Source: Geobacteraceae bacterium (GTDB taxonomy: Bacteria; Desulfobacterota; Desulfuromonadia; Geobacterales; Geobacteraceae). Taken from it: DNA of 64,000 bases. The stretch spans positions 62,001 to 126,000 of the forward strand of contig WSYB01000017.1 of the NCBI GenBank assembly GCA_009773645.1, written 5' to 3'. Position numbers and translations under genes: made by a program. This document shows, piece after piece, positions 26,601 to 35,218 of the stretch (positions are counted from its first letter, which is position 1; each line of letters starts with the position of its first letter). The notes under the pieces are model-generated. The model saw nothing but the letters and a program-made list of their open reading frames with translations, was not told the origin of the DNA and did no database searches.

Positions 26601-29600
26601 TAGCAAAATACTGTGAAGCGCTCATGGTCGTGTGCGGCCAACGCAGGTTCGATGAAAAAGGCAACAGGGTGAATTCTGAAGTCGGGAGAAACATAACCGA
26701 CCCGCAAGGTACGGTCAAGAATGGGAGAATTGGGATGGGATACAGCAATGTTCATGAGCGGTTCAGCTTGAATCCTTGCCCAGCGGAGATGCTCGGCAAA
26801 GATTTCCATGGGTTCGTATTTCGGAGAATAGTGGAGAGCAAAAAGAAGATTGCTATGGGATGGCTGGTAATCGAGCTTCAGTTGCAGCGCCTTGCGACAA
26901 GCTTCAATGGCGGCTTCGGGATTGGCCTTAGCTTTCAGCGCATTACCAAGATTATTGTATGCCTCATGGGAATCGGGCTTTAATTCCAAGGCCTTATGGT
27001 AAGAATCCACCGCGGCATCCAGCATCCCCTGTTCCTTCAACGCATTGCCAAGTGACATCGATGCGTCAAAGAAGGCGGGATTGAAAGCCAGTGCTTGCCG
27101 GTACGCTTGAACAGCCTCATCCAGTCTGCCCAGTTGCTGAAGTGCATTTCCCTGATTATTAAGAGCTTCCATATAATCAGGATTAAGCTGCAATGCCTTT
27201 TGATAGCACTGTACGGCACCATCAAAATCACCTTTATTCTGGAGAACGATCCCCAGATTATAATGGGCCATAGGATAAACAGGGTTGATATCCAAAGCCG
27301 TGCGAAAACAGTCGGCAGCCTCATCAGGTCTTCCCAGCTCCTTGAAAGCGATACCCAGGTTATTGTGAAAAGAAGACGTATGGCCGTTTGCAGAGATTGC
27401 CCGGGAGAACATCTCTGCGGCTTTTTCGTAATTGCCGGCTTTGAAGGCCTCGATGCCGAGCAGATTGAACGCATCGGCATCGGTGTCGCTTTCAGGTAGA
27501 GTCTGCCCTTCCCCGGCGGGGTGAGGTATCAGCCCGGCGTTTGCGGCTGAGGCGACAAGCTCTGCCAGGGCCTCCTTCACCCTTATCATTACACCTTGCC
27601 AATCGCCGGACTTTTCCTGCCGGAACAGCCGCATGGAAGGATACCAGGGGCTGTCGTCACGGTCGAGCAGCCAGCGCCAGTCCGGTGCAAACGGCAGGAG
27701 AACCCACACCGGTTTTCCCATTGCCCCGGCCAGGTGGGCAACAGCGGTATCAATGGAAATGATCAGATCGAGGCCGGCGATGAAGGCCGCGGTGTCGGCG
27801 AAATCCCCGATGTCTCCCGTCAGGTCCGCAAGCTCCATCCCCTGCGGCGGATTTCCGGCCTCCTCAGCCCCGTCACCCAACTGAAGACTGTAGAATGTCA
27901 AACCCGGCAGAGATGCCAGAGGGGCAAATGTCTCCAGGCGGCATGATCTTTTCCGGTTGAGGACCTGGCTCTGCCTCCCCTTCCAGACCAATCCGACCTT
28001 ACATGAACGGTCCGCTCCGATCCTTTGCCGCCAGGTTTTCGTTAAATCCGGGGAAGGAGTTACGTAGGGGACAAGTGCCGGGATGGTTTCCAGGGTTGTG
28101 CCGAACAGAAAAGGGAGGCTTGCGAGCGGATAGTGCACGTCGAATTCCGGAAGAGCTTCCCCTTGGGCAACAACTGCGGCAACACCCGCCACCCGCTCGA
28201 TGACCGGTTTGAGCGCCGCTGTCTGGCATTCCACGACCACCCTCCCGCCGCGCCCGGCAACGAGCGGGACATAGCGAACTAACTGGAATGTGTCGCCGAA
28301 CCCCTGTTCCCCGTAGAGGAGGACAGTCCGCCCGTTGAGTCCGCTGCCGTCCCAGATGGGTTTGGAAAATTCGCGTTTCCGGACCGGATTTTTCTTCCTC
28401 CAGCGCCACTGGTACCCTGCAAAACCGTCAAGAAAATTCCCCTGCAGAAGCTGCACCAGAGAAAGATTCCAGTGGGCTTCGGCCAGGTCCGGCACAAAAG
28501 AGATGGCGCGCCGGTAACTCTCGGCCGCTTCCCCATACATTCCCTGCCCCTCAAGGGCGGCCCCCAGATTATTGAGGGCATCAACGCAGTCATGCTGCAG
28601 CGCCAGCGCCTTCCGGTAACAGGCAACGGCCTCGTCCATCCTGTCCTGCATCTGAAGGACGGTCCCCAGGGCGTTCCAGGAATCCACATGGTCAGGCTCC
28701 ACCCCGAGTACCTTTTCATAACATGTCTCAGCTTCCGCCAGCATTTCCCGGGAATGATACAGCTCTCCCAGACTGTACAAGGCTTCCGGATAATCGGGCT
28801 TCAGGGCCAGCGCCTGCTGCACGGACGCCGTGGCCTCTCCCGTCTTTCCTTGAGACTGCAACAGCAGCCCCAGATTGTGATGGATTTCCGCAATGTGCGG
28901 AGCGAATTTCAGCGCCTGCCGATAACACTCCAAGGATTCATCAGGCCTGCCGAGTTTGTTACAGGCGTTCCCCATGTTGTAGAAGGCATGGGCAAATTCC
29001 GGTTTCAGAGAGATGGCCTTCCGGTAACGCCCCAGCGCCTCCTTATGCCGTCCCCGGCCTCCCAGGAGCGCCCCCAGGTTGTTGTGCGCCTCCGCATATA
29101 GGGGATGAAGGGCCAGCGCCGTGTTGAACATATGCTCGGCATCGTCAGGCATCCCCTCCCCGTCAAGGGAGCAGCCACGGTTGTTATAAAACTCCGCGGC
29201 AAACCCTTGCAAGGCGTGCCGCACATTGACGAGCACGTTGCCCCAGTCACCGGGCTTGCCCTGACGAAACAGGCGCATGGAAGGATACCAGGGGGTGTCG
29301 CAACGCCCCAGAAACCAGCGCCAGTCAGGTGCAAACGGCAACAGCACCCAGACCGGCTTTCCCATCGACCCCGCCAGGTGAGCAACCGCCGTGTCGATGG
29401 AAATGACAAGATCAAGTCCGGCGATCAAGGCTGCCGTGTCCGCAAAATCCCCGATCTCCCCCGTCAGGTCCGCCATGCACAGCCCTTGGGGGAGAGTGCC
29501 GGCCTGCGCGGCTTCTTCACCCATCTGGAGGGTGTAAAATGTTGTCCCCGGCATGCCTGCAAGTGTCGCAAAGTTTTCGAAGGGACAACTCCGGTTCCTG

Positions 29601-30547
29601 TCGGGATAAGCTCTCCCCGCCCAGACCAGCCCCACCTTGAACGTGTCGTCATGGGCGAGCTTTTTGCTCCACCTTTTCATCTGATCTTCCGGTGGAGTCA
29701 CATAGGGGACATCCGCCGGAATGGTATCCACCGTCGTGCCGAAAACCAACGGCAGGCTCATGAGCGGTAAGTGGCAGTCAAAGGCGGGGAGCGGATCTCC
29801 CAGGGAAACGACCTGCTCCACCCCTGCGACCTTTGCCAAGAGGGATTTCAGCGCAGGATGGCACTCGACAATCACCCGCCCGCCGCGCTCGGCCACCAGC
29901 GGTGCGTAACGGACAAACTGGATGGTGTCCCCAAACCCCTGTTCCGCATGGAGGAGGATTGCACGGCCGCTGGGATCGGAACCGTCCCATTCCGGCTGCA
30001 TGAAATTTCTCCTGGGTGATGTAAATTGCTTCTTTTTCCAGCGCCACTCATACTCCTGCCACCCCTCTCCGTAATCCCCCAGGAGGAGAAGGACGAGGGC
30101 AAGATTCCAGTGCGCCTCGCCGCAGTCGGGATTAATGTCCAGCGCATGGCGGTAGCATGCCGCCGCCTCAACGGGCTTTCCCATGGCCTGCATGGCGGTG
30201 CCGATGGTCACATGAGCCTCCGCGTAATGAGGCATGAGCCTGAGCGCTTCCCGGTAGCCGCAAATTGCCTCTTCATAGCGGCCGAGCTCAAGCAGGGCAT
30301 TGCCGCGATTGTTGTGTGCCTCCGCGAAATCCGGCTTTAAGGCAAGCGCCTGCTCATAACAGGTTACCGCCTCGGCATACCTCTCCAAAGCATGGAGCGC
30401 ATCACCGAGATGCAAGTATCCCTTCAGGTAATCGGGCCTTACCAGTAAGGCTTTTTTGCAGCATAAAGCCGCCTCGCTGACTTTCCCTTCCTTACGGAGA
30501 GCAATGCCGAGATCCACGAGATTTTCCGCAAGATCAGATGCTATCAA
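23615..30547 (-). CDS. giant TPR protein with two GT9-like and two GT41 (OGT/SPINDLY-like) domains
   Basis: A 2310-residue protein. TPRs (about 1-170) lead into a heptosyltransferase-like GT9 domain (LLHAEQGFGDTIQFVRYAPL, about 195-436), more TPRs, a second GT9-like domain (about 742-985), TPRs, a GT41 domain (about 1236-1640: VGYVSPDFRIHPVAFF with the catalytic-type histidine, WLGYPDTTGL, NGTTTTCEALWMG, HVSRVGVSLL), TPRs and a second GT41 domain (about 1903-2309). GT41 enzymes place GlcNAc or similar sugars on Ser/Thr of proteins. It is adjacent to flagellin, so flagellin O-glycosylation is the leading hypothesis. The start is TTG 30547, five bases after GGAGG, overlapping the upstream gene by 14 nt. 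The two GT41 halves are near-identical in DNA. Confidence 0.85.
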   Translation of the reverse strand: MIASDLAENLVDLGIALRKEGKVSEAALCCKKALLVRPDYLKGYLHLGDALHALERYAEAVTCYEQALALKPDFAEAHNNRGNALLELGRYEEAICGYREALRLMPHYAEAHVTIGTAMQAMGKPVEAAACYRHALDINPDCGEAHWNLALVLLLLGDYGEGWQEYEWRWKKKQFTSPRRNFMQPEWDGSDPSGRAILLHAEQGFGDTIQFVRYAPLVAERGGRVIVECHPALKSLLAKVAGVEQVVSLGDPLPAFDCHLPLMSLPLVFGTTVDTIPADVPYVTPPEDQMKRWSKKLAHDDTFKVGLVWAGRAYPDRNRSCPFENFATLAGMPGTTFYTLQMGEEAAQAGTLPQGLCMADLTGEIGDFADTAALIAGLDLVISIDTAVAHLAGSMGKPVWVLLPFAPDWRWFLGRCDTPWYPSMRLFRQGKPGDWGNVLVNVRHALQGFAAEFYNNRGCSLDGEGMPDDAEHMFNTALALHPLYAEAHNNLGALLGGRGRHKEALGRYRKAISLKPEFAHAFYNMGNACNKLGRPDESLECYRQALKFAPHIAEIHHNLGLLLQSQGKTGEATASVQQALALKPDYPEALYSLGELYHSREMLAEAETCYEKVLGVEPDHVDSWNALGTVLQMQDRMDEAVACYRKALALQHDCVDALNNLGAALEGQGMYGEAAESYRRAISFVPDLAEAHWNLSLVQLLQGNFLDGFAGYQWRWRKKNPVRKREFSKPIWDGSGLNGRTVLLYGEQGFGDTFQLVRYVPLVAGRGGRVVVECQTAALKPVIERVAGVAAVVAQGEALPEFDVHYPLASLPFLFGTTLETIPALVPYVTPSPDLTKTWRQRIGADRSCKVGLVWKGRQSQVLNRKRSCRLETFAPLASLPGLTFYSLQLGDGAEEAGNPPQGMELADLTGDIGDFADTAAFIAGLDLIISIDTAVAHLAGAMGKPVWVLLPFAPDWRWLLDRDDSPWYPSMRLFRQEKSGDWQGVMIRVKEALAELVASAANAGLIPHPAGEGQTLPESDTDADAFNLLGIEAFKAGNYEKAAEMFSRAISANGHTSSFHNNLGIAFKELGRPDEAADCFRTALDINPVYPMAHYNLGIVLQNKGDFDGAVQCYQKALQLNPDYMEALNNQGNALQQLGRLDEAVQAYRQALAFNPAFFDASMSLGNALKEQGMLDAAVDSYHKALELKPDSHEAYNNLGNALKAKANPEAAIEACRKALQLKLDYQPSHSNLLFALHYSPKYEPMEIFAEHLRWARIQAEPLMNIAVSHPNSPILDRTLRVGYVSPDFRIHPVAFFIEPALAAHDHERFTVFCYSDVMSPDIFTRQLQNLPGQWRTIAGLSDEAAAEVIRRDKIDILVDLAGHTANNRMLMFARKPAPVQITWLGYPDTTGLAAMDYRITDAKADPPGLTEQLHTEQLLRLPATFLCYRPAQNAPDVGPLPSGESGHITFASFNNFAKVTPQAIALWARILLAVPGSRLMLKSLGLGEEVMQRRVQEMFASRGVTPDRLEMQGNNLSYLDHLDLYNRVDIALDTFPYNGTTTTCEALWMGTPVIALRGKTHVSRVGVSLLSTAGCGELIAETPEEYLETAVRLAHDREWLRTLREGLRGRLTRSPLTDVEGFTRSLEEAYRHVWQIWCEKSAAEEQVGADDSDFQETCYNLGNALKDHGRMDEAIECYRRALESEPGFYLARNNLGNALKEQGLLDEAVECFRKALETEPAYYPAHHNLGLALKEKGELDAAIGCFHSALEIKPDYANAYNGLGAVLKIQADIIGSIEYYRKALELNPVFFDAHIGLGNALRDAGELEAAIDAYRTALDVDNESHDVWNNLGVALKESGRPGRAVECLQKALALKPDSHEAYNNIGITLQAQARPDAAIDAYRRALELNPDYRSCHGNLLFAMHYSSTYTPREIFAEHLTWAKRHAEPLMAASFSCPNAPVPDRPLRVGYVSPDFKIHPVAFFIQPALAAHNHERFMVFCYSDAIVPDSFTEQLKKLPDQWRTIAGVSDEESAEVIRKDGIDILVDLAGHTANNRMLMFARKPAPIQISWLGYPDTTGLAAVDYRITDAKADPPGLTEQFHTEQLLRLPATFLCYRPAQNAPDVGPLPAGLTGPVTFASFNNFAKVTPEAIALWARILLAVPGSRLMLKSLGLGEESMQKHVQETFASHGVAPGRLEMQGNTLSYLGHLDLYNRVDIALDTFPYNGTTTTCEALWMGVPVITLRGKTHVSRVGVSLLSTAGCGELIAETPEEYLETAVRLAHDREGLRTLREGLRGRLTRSPLTDAEGFTRSLEGAYRYVWQIWCEKC
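23620..24560. repeat. intragenic GT41 duplication, copy 2
   Basis: This stretch is very similar at the DNA level to 25621-26561, exactly 2001 nt (667 codons) away (for example CTGCAG at 23821 and 25822). Differences are scattered single bases. The similarity fades toward 24840 / 26840. It marks a recent in-frame duplication or ongoing gene conversion between the two GT41 domains. Confidence 0.85.
25621..26561. repeat. intragenic GT41 duplication, copy 1
   Basis: Partner of 23620-24560 at an offset of 2001 nt. It encodes the first GT41 domain of the same protein. Confidence 0.85.
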
Positions 30548-32444
30548 TACTTCCTCCGGATAATTCCAGCAAGGCGGTCCTTACTTTTCCGATCACCCCG
30601 GGCCAGTCATGCAGTTTCTCCTGGCGGAAGAGCCGCATGGTGGGATACCAGGGGCTGTCGTCACGGCCGAGGAGCCAGCGCCAGTCCGGCACAAAGGGGA
30701 GCAAGACCCAGACTGGCGCGGCGATTGCACCGGCCAGATGGGCTACCGACGTGTCGATGGAGATCACCAGGTCAAGATTCGCGATGAGCGCCGCAGTGTC
30801 GGCAAAATCCCTGATCCCGCCGGCCAGGTCGATTATCTTCATGCCTTCCGGCGGCATCGCCGCCTGGTCCCTCTCCCCCCCCGTCTGAAGCGAATAAAAC
30901 GTTACCCCCGGCAACGTTGCCAAGGGGGCAAAATTCCTGAGCGGGCAGGACCGCTTGCGGTTGATGGGGTGATCCTGTCGTCCCGTCCAGACCAGCCCGA
31001 CTTTGAACGATCCGTCATCCATCAGCTTTTCCCCCCAGCTTTCCACTAGCTGGGGGGAAGGGGTGAGGTAGGGAACGCTTGCGGGAATGGTCTCAAGTGT
31101 TGTGCCGAACACCATCGGCAGGCTCATGAGCGGCAGGTGAAGATCAAAATCAGGGAGTTTTGCACCGTTGGACACAACACGTTCTACGCCGGGCACGCGT
31201 GCCAGGAGTGATGCCAAGTCAGCCGGGGATTCAAGGATCACCCGCCCGCCCCGCTCCGCCACAAGTGTTGCGTAACGGACCATCATTACGGTGTCGCCGA
31301 ACCCCTGTTCCGAGTGGAGCAGAATGGTGCGGCCGTTAAGCATGGAACCATCCCACTGCGGCTGGGAAAATTCCCGCAAGGGCACCGGCTCTTTCCTGGC
31401 AAAACGCCATTCATACCCCTTGAAGCCTTCAGTCAGTTCTCCATTCAAAAGCACCAGGCAAGACAGGTTAAACTTTTCCTCGCCGGAGTCAGGATGCTTT
31501 CCCAGCAATTGACAGTAGCATGGAATCGCCTCATCCATAAGCCCTGCTTCCTGAAGCGCTATACAGAGATTATGATGGGCCTCGTAATGCACGGGACGCA
31601 ACATCAGCGCCTGCCTGAAGCATGGTGCGGCATCGTCGAATTTCCCCTGCGCCACATAGGCAAGGCCGAGATTGTAGTGGGCTTCGAACATGGCGGGGGC
31701 ACGGGCCAGCACCTTTCGATAATGACTCACGGCATCATCGAATTTCCCCTGGGACTGTAACATCTCACCCAGCCTGTAATGCACGTCGGTAAAATCAGGA
31801 GAGAGCGTCACCGCCTGCACATAGCAGTCAGCGGCATCTTCCGGTTTTCCCTGCGCCTGCAGGGCGAGACCCATATTGTAGAGGGCTCCGGCATCCGATG
31901 GTCTCAGCGACAGAATCTTCCGGTAAGCTTCGACGGCTTCTTCCAGCCTGTTTTGAGAGTGAAGGATGACGACCAGGTTGAAAATAACTTCCACATAATC
32001 CGGTTTCAGTATCAACGCTTTTCGGTAATATTCCTCAGCCTCGTCCAGCCTTCCCAGACTTCTTAAAGCGGCTCCAAGACCGTTATAGGCATCCGTAAAA
32101 TCAGGATCCCGGGACACGGCTTGCCGGTAGCAGGCAATCGCATCTTCAAATTTCTCCATTCTGCTGAGGGTATTGCCGAGATTATAGCTGGCCAAGGCAA
32201 AACCGGGCCGTAAGTAGAGTGCTTTCCGGTATCTAAGGACCGCATCATTATATCTCCCCTGCCTGTCCAGCAGAGTCCCCCACAGGTTGTAGGTTTCGGC
32301 GTTGAAAGGACCCATGGAAAACACATTCATGAAGGCACTTTCCGCTTGATCAAATCTCCCCTCCTCATAACAGCCGGCGCCCTGTTGATTGTACAGATCT
32401 GAATTCGGGAAAAGTTTTGTCGAGTGGGTAGAGTCTTCCATCAT
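30534..32444 (-). CDS. TPR protein with C-terminal GT9-like domain
   Basis: A 636-residue protein: about ten TPR units (for example FALASYNLGNTLSRMEKFEDA) followed by a GT9/heptosyltransferase-like domain (TILLHSEQGFGDTVMMVRYATL, then WVLLPFVPDWRWLLGRDDSPW). The C-terminal domain is a close paralogue of the two GT9-like domains in the downstream gene, with which it overlaps by 14 nt and is probably translationally coupled. ATG 32444 (followed by a second ATG) is preferred over the longer frame to 32510, whose extra codons are not TPR-like. Likely part of the flagellin or surface glycosylation set; the donor sugar is unknown. Confidence 0.8.
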   Translation of the reverse strand: MMEDSTHSTKLFPNSDLYNQQGAGCYEEGRFDQAESAFMNVFSMGPFNAETYNLWGTLLDRQGRYNDAVLRYRKALYLRPGFALASYNLGNTLSRMEKFEDAIACYRQAVSRDPDFTDAYNGLGAALRSLGRLDEAEEYYRKALILKPDYVEVIFNLVVILHSQNRLEEAVEAYRKILSLRPSDAGALYNMGLALQAQGKPEDAADCYVQAVTLSPDFTDVHYRLGEMLQSQGKFDDAVSHYRKVLARAPAMFEAHYNLGLAYVAQGKFDDAAPCFRQALMLRPVHYEAHHNLCIALQEAGLMDEAIPCYCQLLGKHPDSGEEKFNLSCLVLLNGELTEGFKGYEWRFARKEPVPLREFSQPQWDGSMLNGRTILLHSEQGFGDTVMMVRYATLVAERGGRVILESPADLASLLARVPGVERVVSNGAKLPDFDLHLPLMSLPMVFGTTLETIPASVPYLTPSPQLVESWGEKLMDDGSFKVGLVWTGRQDHPINRKRSCPLRNFAPLATLPGVTFYSLQTGGERDQAAMPPEGMKIIDLAGGIRDFADTAALIANLDLVISIDTSVAHLAGAIAAPVWVLLPFVPDWRWLLGRDDSPWYPTMRLFRQEKLHDWPGVIGKVRTALLELSGGSIDSI

Positions 32445-32475
32445 CCGGTTCCGGGCTCTTTGAAAAAAGCAAAGC

Positions 32476-32491
32476 TGGCAAGTTTGTTGCA
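32476..32491 (+). promoter_or_regulatory. candidate sigma-54 promoter for the TPR gene at 32824
   Basis: TGGCAA-GTTTG-TTGCA differs from the consensus TGGCAC-N5-TTGCA at one base and keeps the GG/GC spacing. It points to the plus-strand gene at 32824, 333 bp away. Repeat R2 (32617-32759) lies between them and may have been inserted there. Confidence 0.5.
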
Positions 32492-32616
32492 CCGAAATAG
32501 CGTGCAGCATTCAAGGGTATTTGCAAGAATCTTGCCCCGCAGATTATGGGATTTCGGTGTCAAATCGGAATTCACCCCTGCGAATGTAAAACACGTATCT
32601 AAAGGACACATAAATA

Positions 32617-32759
32617 GTTTCCAGATAGGAAACGAGGATTTTTTTGTTCTGGCAAGGAAATCAAGGGATTGCGCGGAGGCGTACATCGGTACGCCGCACA
32701 AGCAAGCCTGCAGATTGACACCGCCAGGGCGAAAAAAGACCGTTTCCGGATGGAAACTA
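32617..32759. repeat. dispersed repeat R2, copy A
   Basis: About 143 bp bounded by AGTTTCCAGATAGGAAAC and GTTTCCGGATGGAAACT, which are imperfect terminal inverted repeats. An internal hairpin GGCGTAC-ATCG-GTACGCC is present. A second, rearranged copy lies at 52191-52438. It has the properties of a miniature non-autonomous element. Apart from this and the promoter candidate, 32445-32823 shows nothing coding. Confidence 0.82.
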
Positions 32760-32823
32760 AATATATTTTGATTTGTGCCGATAATCAGCAATAAGAAAAA
32801 AACCAGGGTGCAGGGGTGAACAA

Positions 32824-34011
32824 ATGGACTTAAATCCAGGCGTAGAAAAGGTGTTCGCGGCGCTTTCCTCCCAGCAGGACTTGCGGGACGGGGCTGCGAC
32901 CACGTCTTTGTCAAGCGGGATCACGCTGTTTCAGAATAAGAAATATAAGGAGGCCGCTGCCGCCTTCAGAATGGCAACCGCCTACAAGCCCGATTATATC
33001 GATGCATACAATTTCATGGCAAGCGCATACCTCCAGTCGGGCAAAAACAAGGAGGCGATCGACGCCTACAAGATATCGCTCCAGCTCGATAAATCCCAGG
33101 ATGAAATTCATGTTAATCTGGCGAATATTTACATTGCCGAAAAACGCAACAACGAAGCGGAAAAAGAATTAAAGGTTGCCGCGAACCTGAATCCGCAATC
33201 CTCTCTTGCTCCCTATACGCTCGGTCATCTTTATCTCCAGACGAATCGCCCGAAAGATGCGGTGGATCAGTTCAAGAAGGTCATCAGTCTTGAGCCCAAA
33301 AACGGCAACGGGCAATATGCTCTAGGTCTTGCCTATAATCGGCTCGGCCAGTACGACGATGCGGTGAAAGAACTTAAACAGGCGGTCACCCTGAAAAAGG
33401 ATTTCGCGCTTGCAAATTATGAGTTGGGCAACGCTTACGCAGGTCAGGGACAAATGGAGCAGGCACGGGAACAGGTCGCCGTACTGAAAAAAATAAATAC
33501 CAGTCAATCAAATACCCTTGCTAAGGATCTTGACAAATCAATCAGTCAGCCCAAAATATACTCATTCAATGACGCAAACAGCTCCTTCGGTCCCTATTCA
33601 ACATTTGGTGCAGCTACGTCTCTCATTATACTTGGTCTCGCAGCGCCAAGTTCCTCCAAAGACTTTACCATGCAGTTCCAGTTCGACTCGGGGATGGATG
33701 TCGGTTCGGTAATGACCCTGTCAAACTGGTCGATCAGCAAGGCTTCCGGTGGCCCTGGAGGGATTTACAACAACGGCATCAGCCTTCATCAGGGAGATCA
33801 GATTTCCGTATCCCCGGTTCCGAAGAGTGTCACCTTCGACCCGGAGACATCTCAGGCAACGGTCACGTTTTCAATTACCCAGAATGAAGCAGGCACCGGC
33901 GTCATCGACCCGTCCCACCTGGTCTTCAAATTTTCCGGCACGGATGTTAATGGGAAACAAATGGACCCGAACGCAGATGAGTACGACGGATTTGCAGGAG
34001 AACCATTTTAA
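32824..34011 (+). CDS. TPR protein with C-terminal beta-sandwich-like domain
   Basis: A 395-residue protein. Residues about 28-235 are six TPR-like repeats (TLFQNKKYKEAAAAFRMATAYKPD and successors). The C-terminal ~150 residues are Ser/Gly/Thr-rich and beta-like (FTMQFQFDSGMDVGSVMTLSNW, then SVTFDPETSQATVTFSI), which could be an Ig-like or Big-type fold; I do not recognise a named family. No signal peptide is visible. It is transcribed away from the glycosyltransferase genes and lies within the region flanked by R1 repeats. A scaffold or secreted flagellar accessory role is possible but unproven. Confidence 0.75.
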   Translation: MDLNPGVEKVFAALSSQQDLRDGAATTSLSSGITLFQNKKYKEAAAAFRMATAYKPDYIDAYNFMASAYLQSGKNKEAIDAYKISLQLDKSQDEIHVNLANIYIAEKRNNEAEKELKVAANLNPQSSLAPYTLGHLYLQTNRPKDAVDQFKKVISLEPKNGNGQYALGLAYNRLGQYDDAVKELKQAVTLKKDFALANYELGNAYAGQGQMEQAREQVAVLKKINTSQSNTLAKDLDKSISQPKIYSFNDANSSFGPYSTFGAATSLIILGLAAPSSSKDFTMQFQFDSGMDVGSVMTLSNWSISKASGGPGGIYNNGISLHQGDQISVSPVPKSVTFDPETSQATVTFSITQNEAGTGVIDPSHLVFKFSGTDVNGKQMDPNADEYDGFAGEPF

Positions 34012-34047
34012 ATCATTACGGGAAATCTCCAACGGATTATCCTAGAC

Positions 34048-34216
34048 AAAAACGGCAATTGGACACGGATTAACACGGAAAAAGCGGATTAAAACTTATA
34101 ATTCAAGGAGATAAACCGGGTTACTACCACAACCTTTTAGGTTAATGCTCTCCATGGTTTAAATCCGTGAAATCCGTATAAATCAGATTTGATCCGTGTT
34201 CAAAATGCTTTTTCTA
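34048..34216. repeat. dispersed repeat R1, copy B
   Basis: Near-identical to 20778-20945 in the same orientation. Here the element is bracketed by ATCCTAGA (34038-34045) and TCTAGGAT (34213-34220), inverted copies that may mark its true ends. It lies just after the stop of the TPR gene. Confidence 0.85.
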
Positions 34217-34350
34217 GGATTATATAAATACTGCCGGCAGTCGGCATCTGCTAAAAGTCAAATTTTTGAATGCTCCACGTCAATTAAATTGAAGAAACTG
34301 AAATCAACCCCGGGATCGGGATAAAGGCGTATTGGAGGGGGAAGTCGGCA

Positions 34351-35148
34351 ATGGCTGGAAAACCAATTGTTTTTGAAAAATATTTCCTTGTGGATCATCA
34401 GGTCAATATCGGCGTCCAACTTACTGACAACAAGTTCTACGAAGACACCGCTGCAATTAAATTTATCCAGGGTGACCGGCTTCAACTGGAGTTATACGGC
34501 GATGGACTGTCACACGGGGTTGTAACGGAGGCCGGCGCCCAAGTTGTTATAACCAGCAAAGAAGCCTGGGCGCTCTGCCGCTGCCATGCCGTCCTCGAAA
34601 AGGAAGTTATCGGCAAAGAGATGGACCTCAGGCTCATCAGTCAGGTTGATGTCCAGCAGCGCCGTGAATATTTTCGTCTTGACGTATGCATTCCAATTCT
34701 TTATTCAATCCCGGAAGACCAGCAGCTAAGGGGCGTTTACGAAGAGTGGAATGGGAAAAAACTTGCCAGCGGGCTAATCCCTTCGCCGGCAATGATTCCG
34801 TGCAATGAAGGCTTTAAAGTTATCGACTGGAACAATGGGGATGAAATAAAACCATGCAATGCGAATCTGAGCGGCGGTGGATTGAGATTCAAGATGAAGG
34901 ATTCTTTGACGCCCGGCACCCTGGTGCACCTGGCAATTTTTCTTCCACTTGTCCCCGCCAGGGTAATCTATGCAGTCGGCGCCGTAGTGCGTGCAAATGA
35001 AATACGGCTAACCTGGGACAAGCACTCGTCTTACTCCACCGGCATTGAATTCAAGTTCATTGATGAAAAGGACCGGGAAACCATCATTTCCTATATTTTT
35101 AATGAGCAGCGCAACAAATTGAGGGAAAAGGCAGAAAAAAAAGGATGA
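34351..35148 (+). CDS. PilZ-domain protein, YcgR-like flagellar brake
   Basis: A 265-residue protein with an N-terminal YcgR-like beta domain (about 1-100) and a C-terminal PilZ domain. The c-di-GMP-binding signature is present as REYFR near residue 105 and NLSGGG near residue 171. Members bind c-di-GMP and slow or bias the flagellar motor or the export apparatus. GGAGGGGGAAG precedes ATG 34351. The gene faces the end of motB (convergent), which fits a motor-control role. Confidence 0.85.
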   Translation: MAGKPIVFEKYFLVDHQVNIGVQLTDNKFYEDTAAIKFIQGDRLQLELYGDGLSHGVVTEAGAQVVITSKEAWALCRCHAVLEKEVIGKEMDLRLISQVDVQQRREYFRLDVCIPILYSIPEDQQLRGVYEEWNGKKLASGLIPSPAMIPCNEGFKVIDWNNGDEIKPCNANLSGGGLRFKMKDSLTPGTLVHLAIFLPLVPARVIYAVGAVVRANEIRLTWDKHSSYSTGIEFKFIDEKDRETIISYIFNEQRNKLREKAEKKG

Positions 35149-35218
35149 GTTTTGTGGTCTGACGAGATATAAACTTTGAACCTGGAACTTCGAACTTTGA
35201 ATCGCTGTTAACAGGCTG

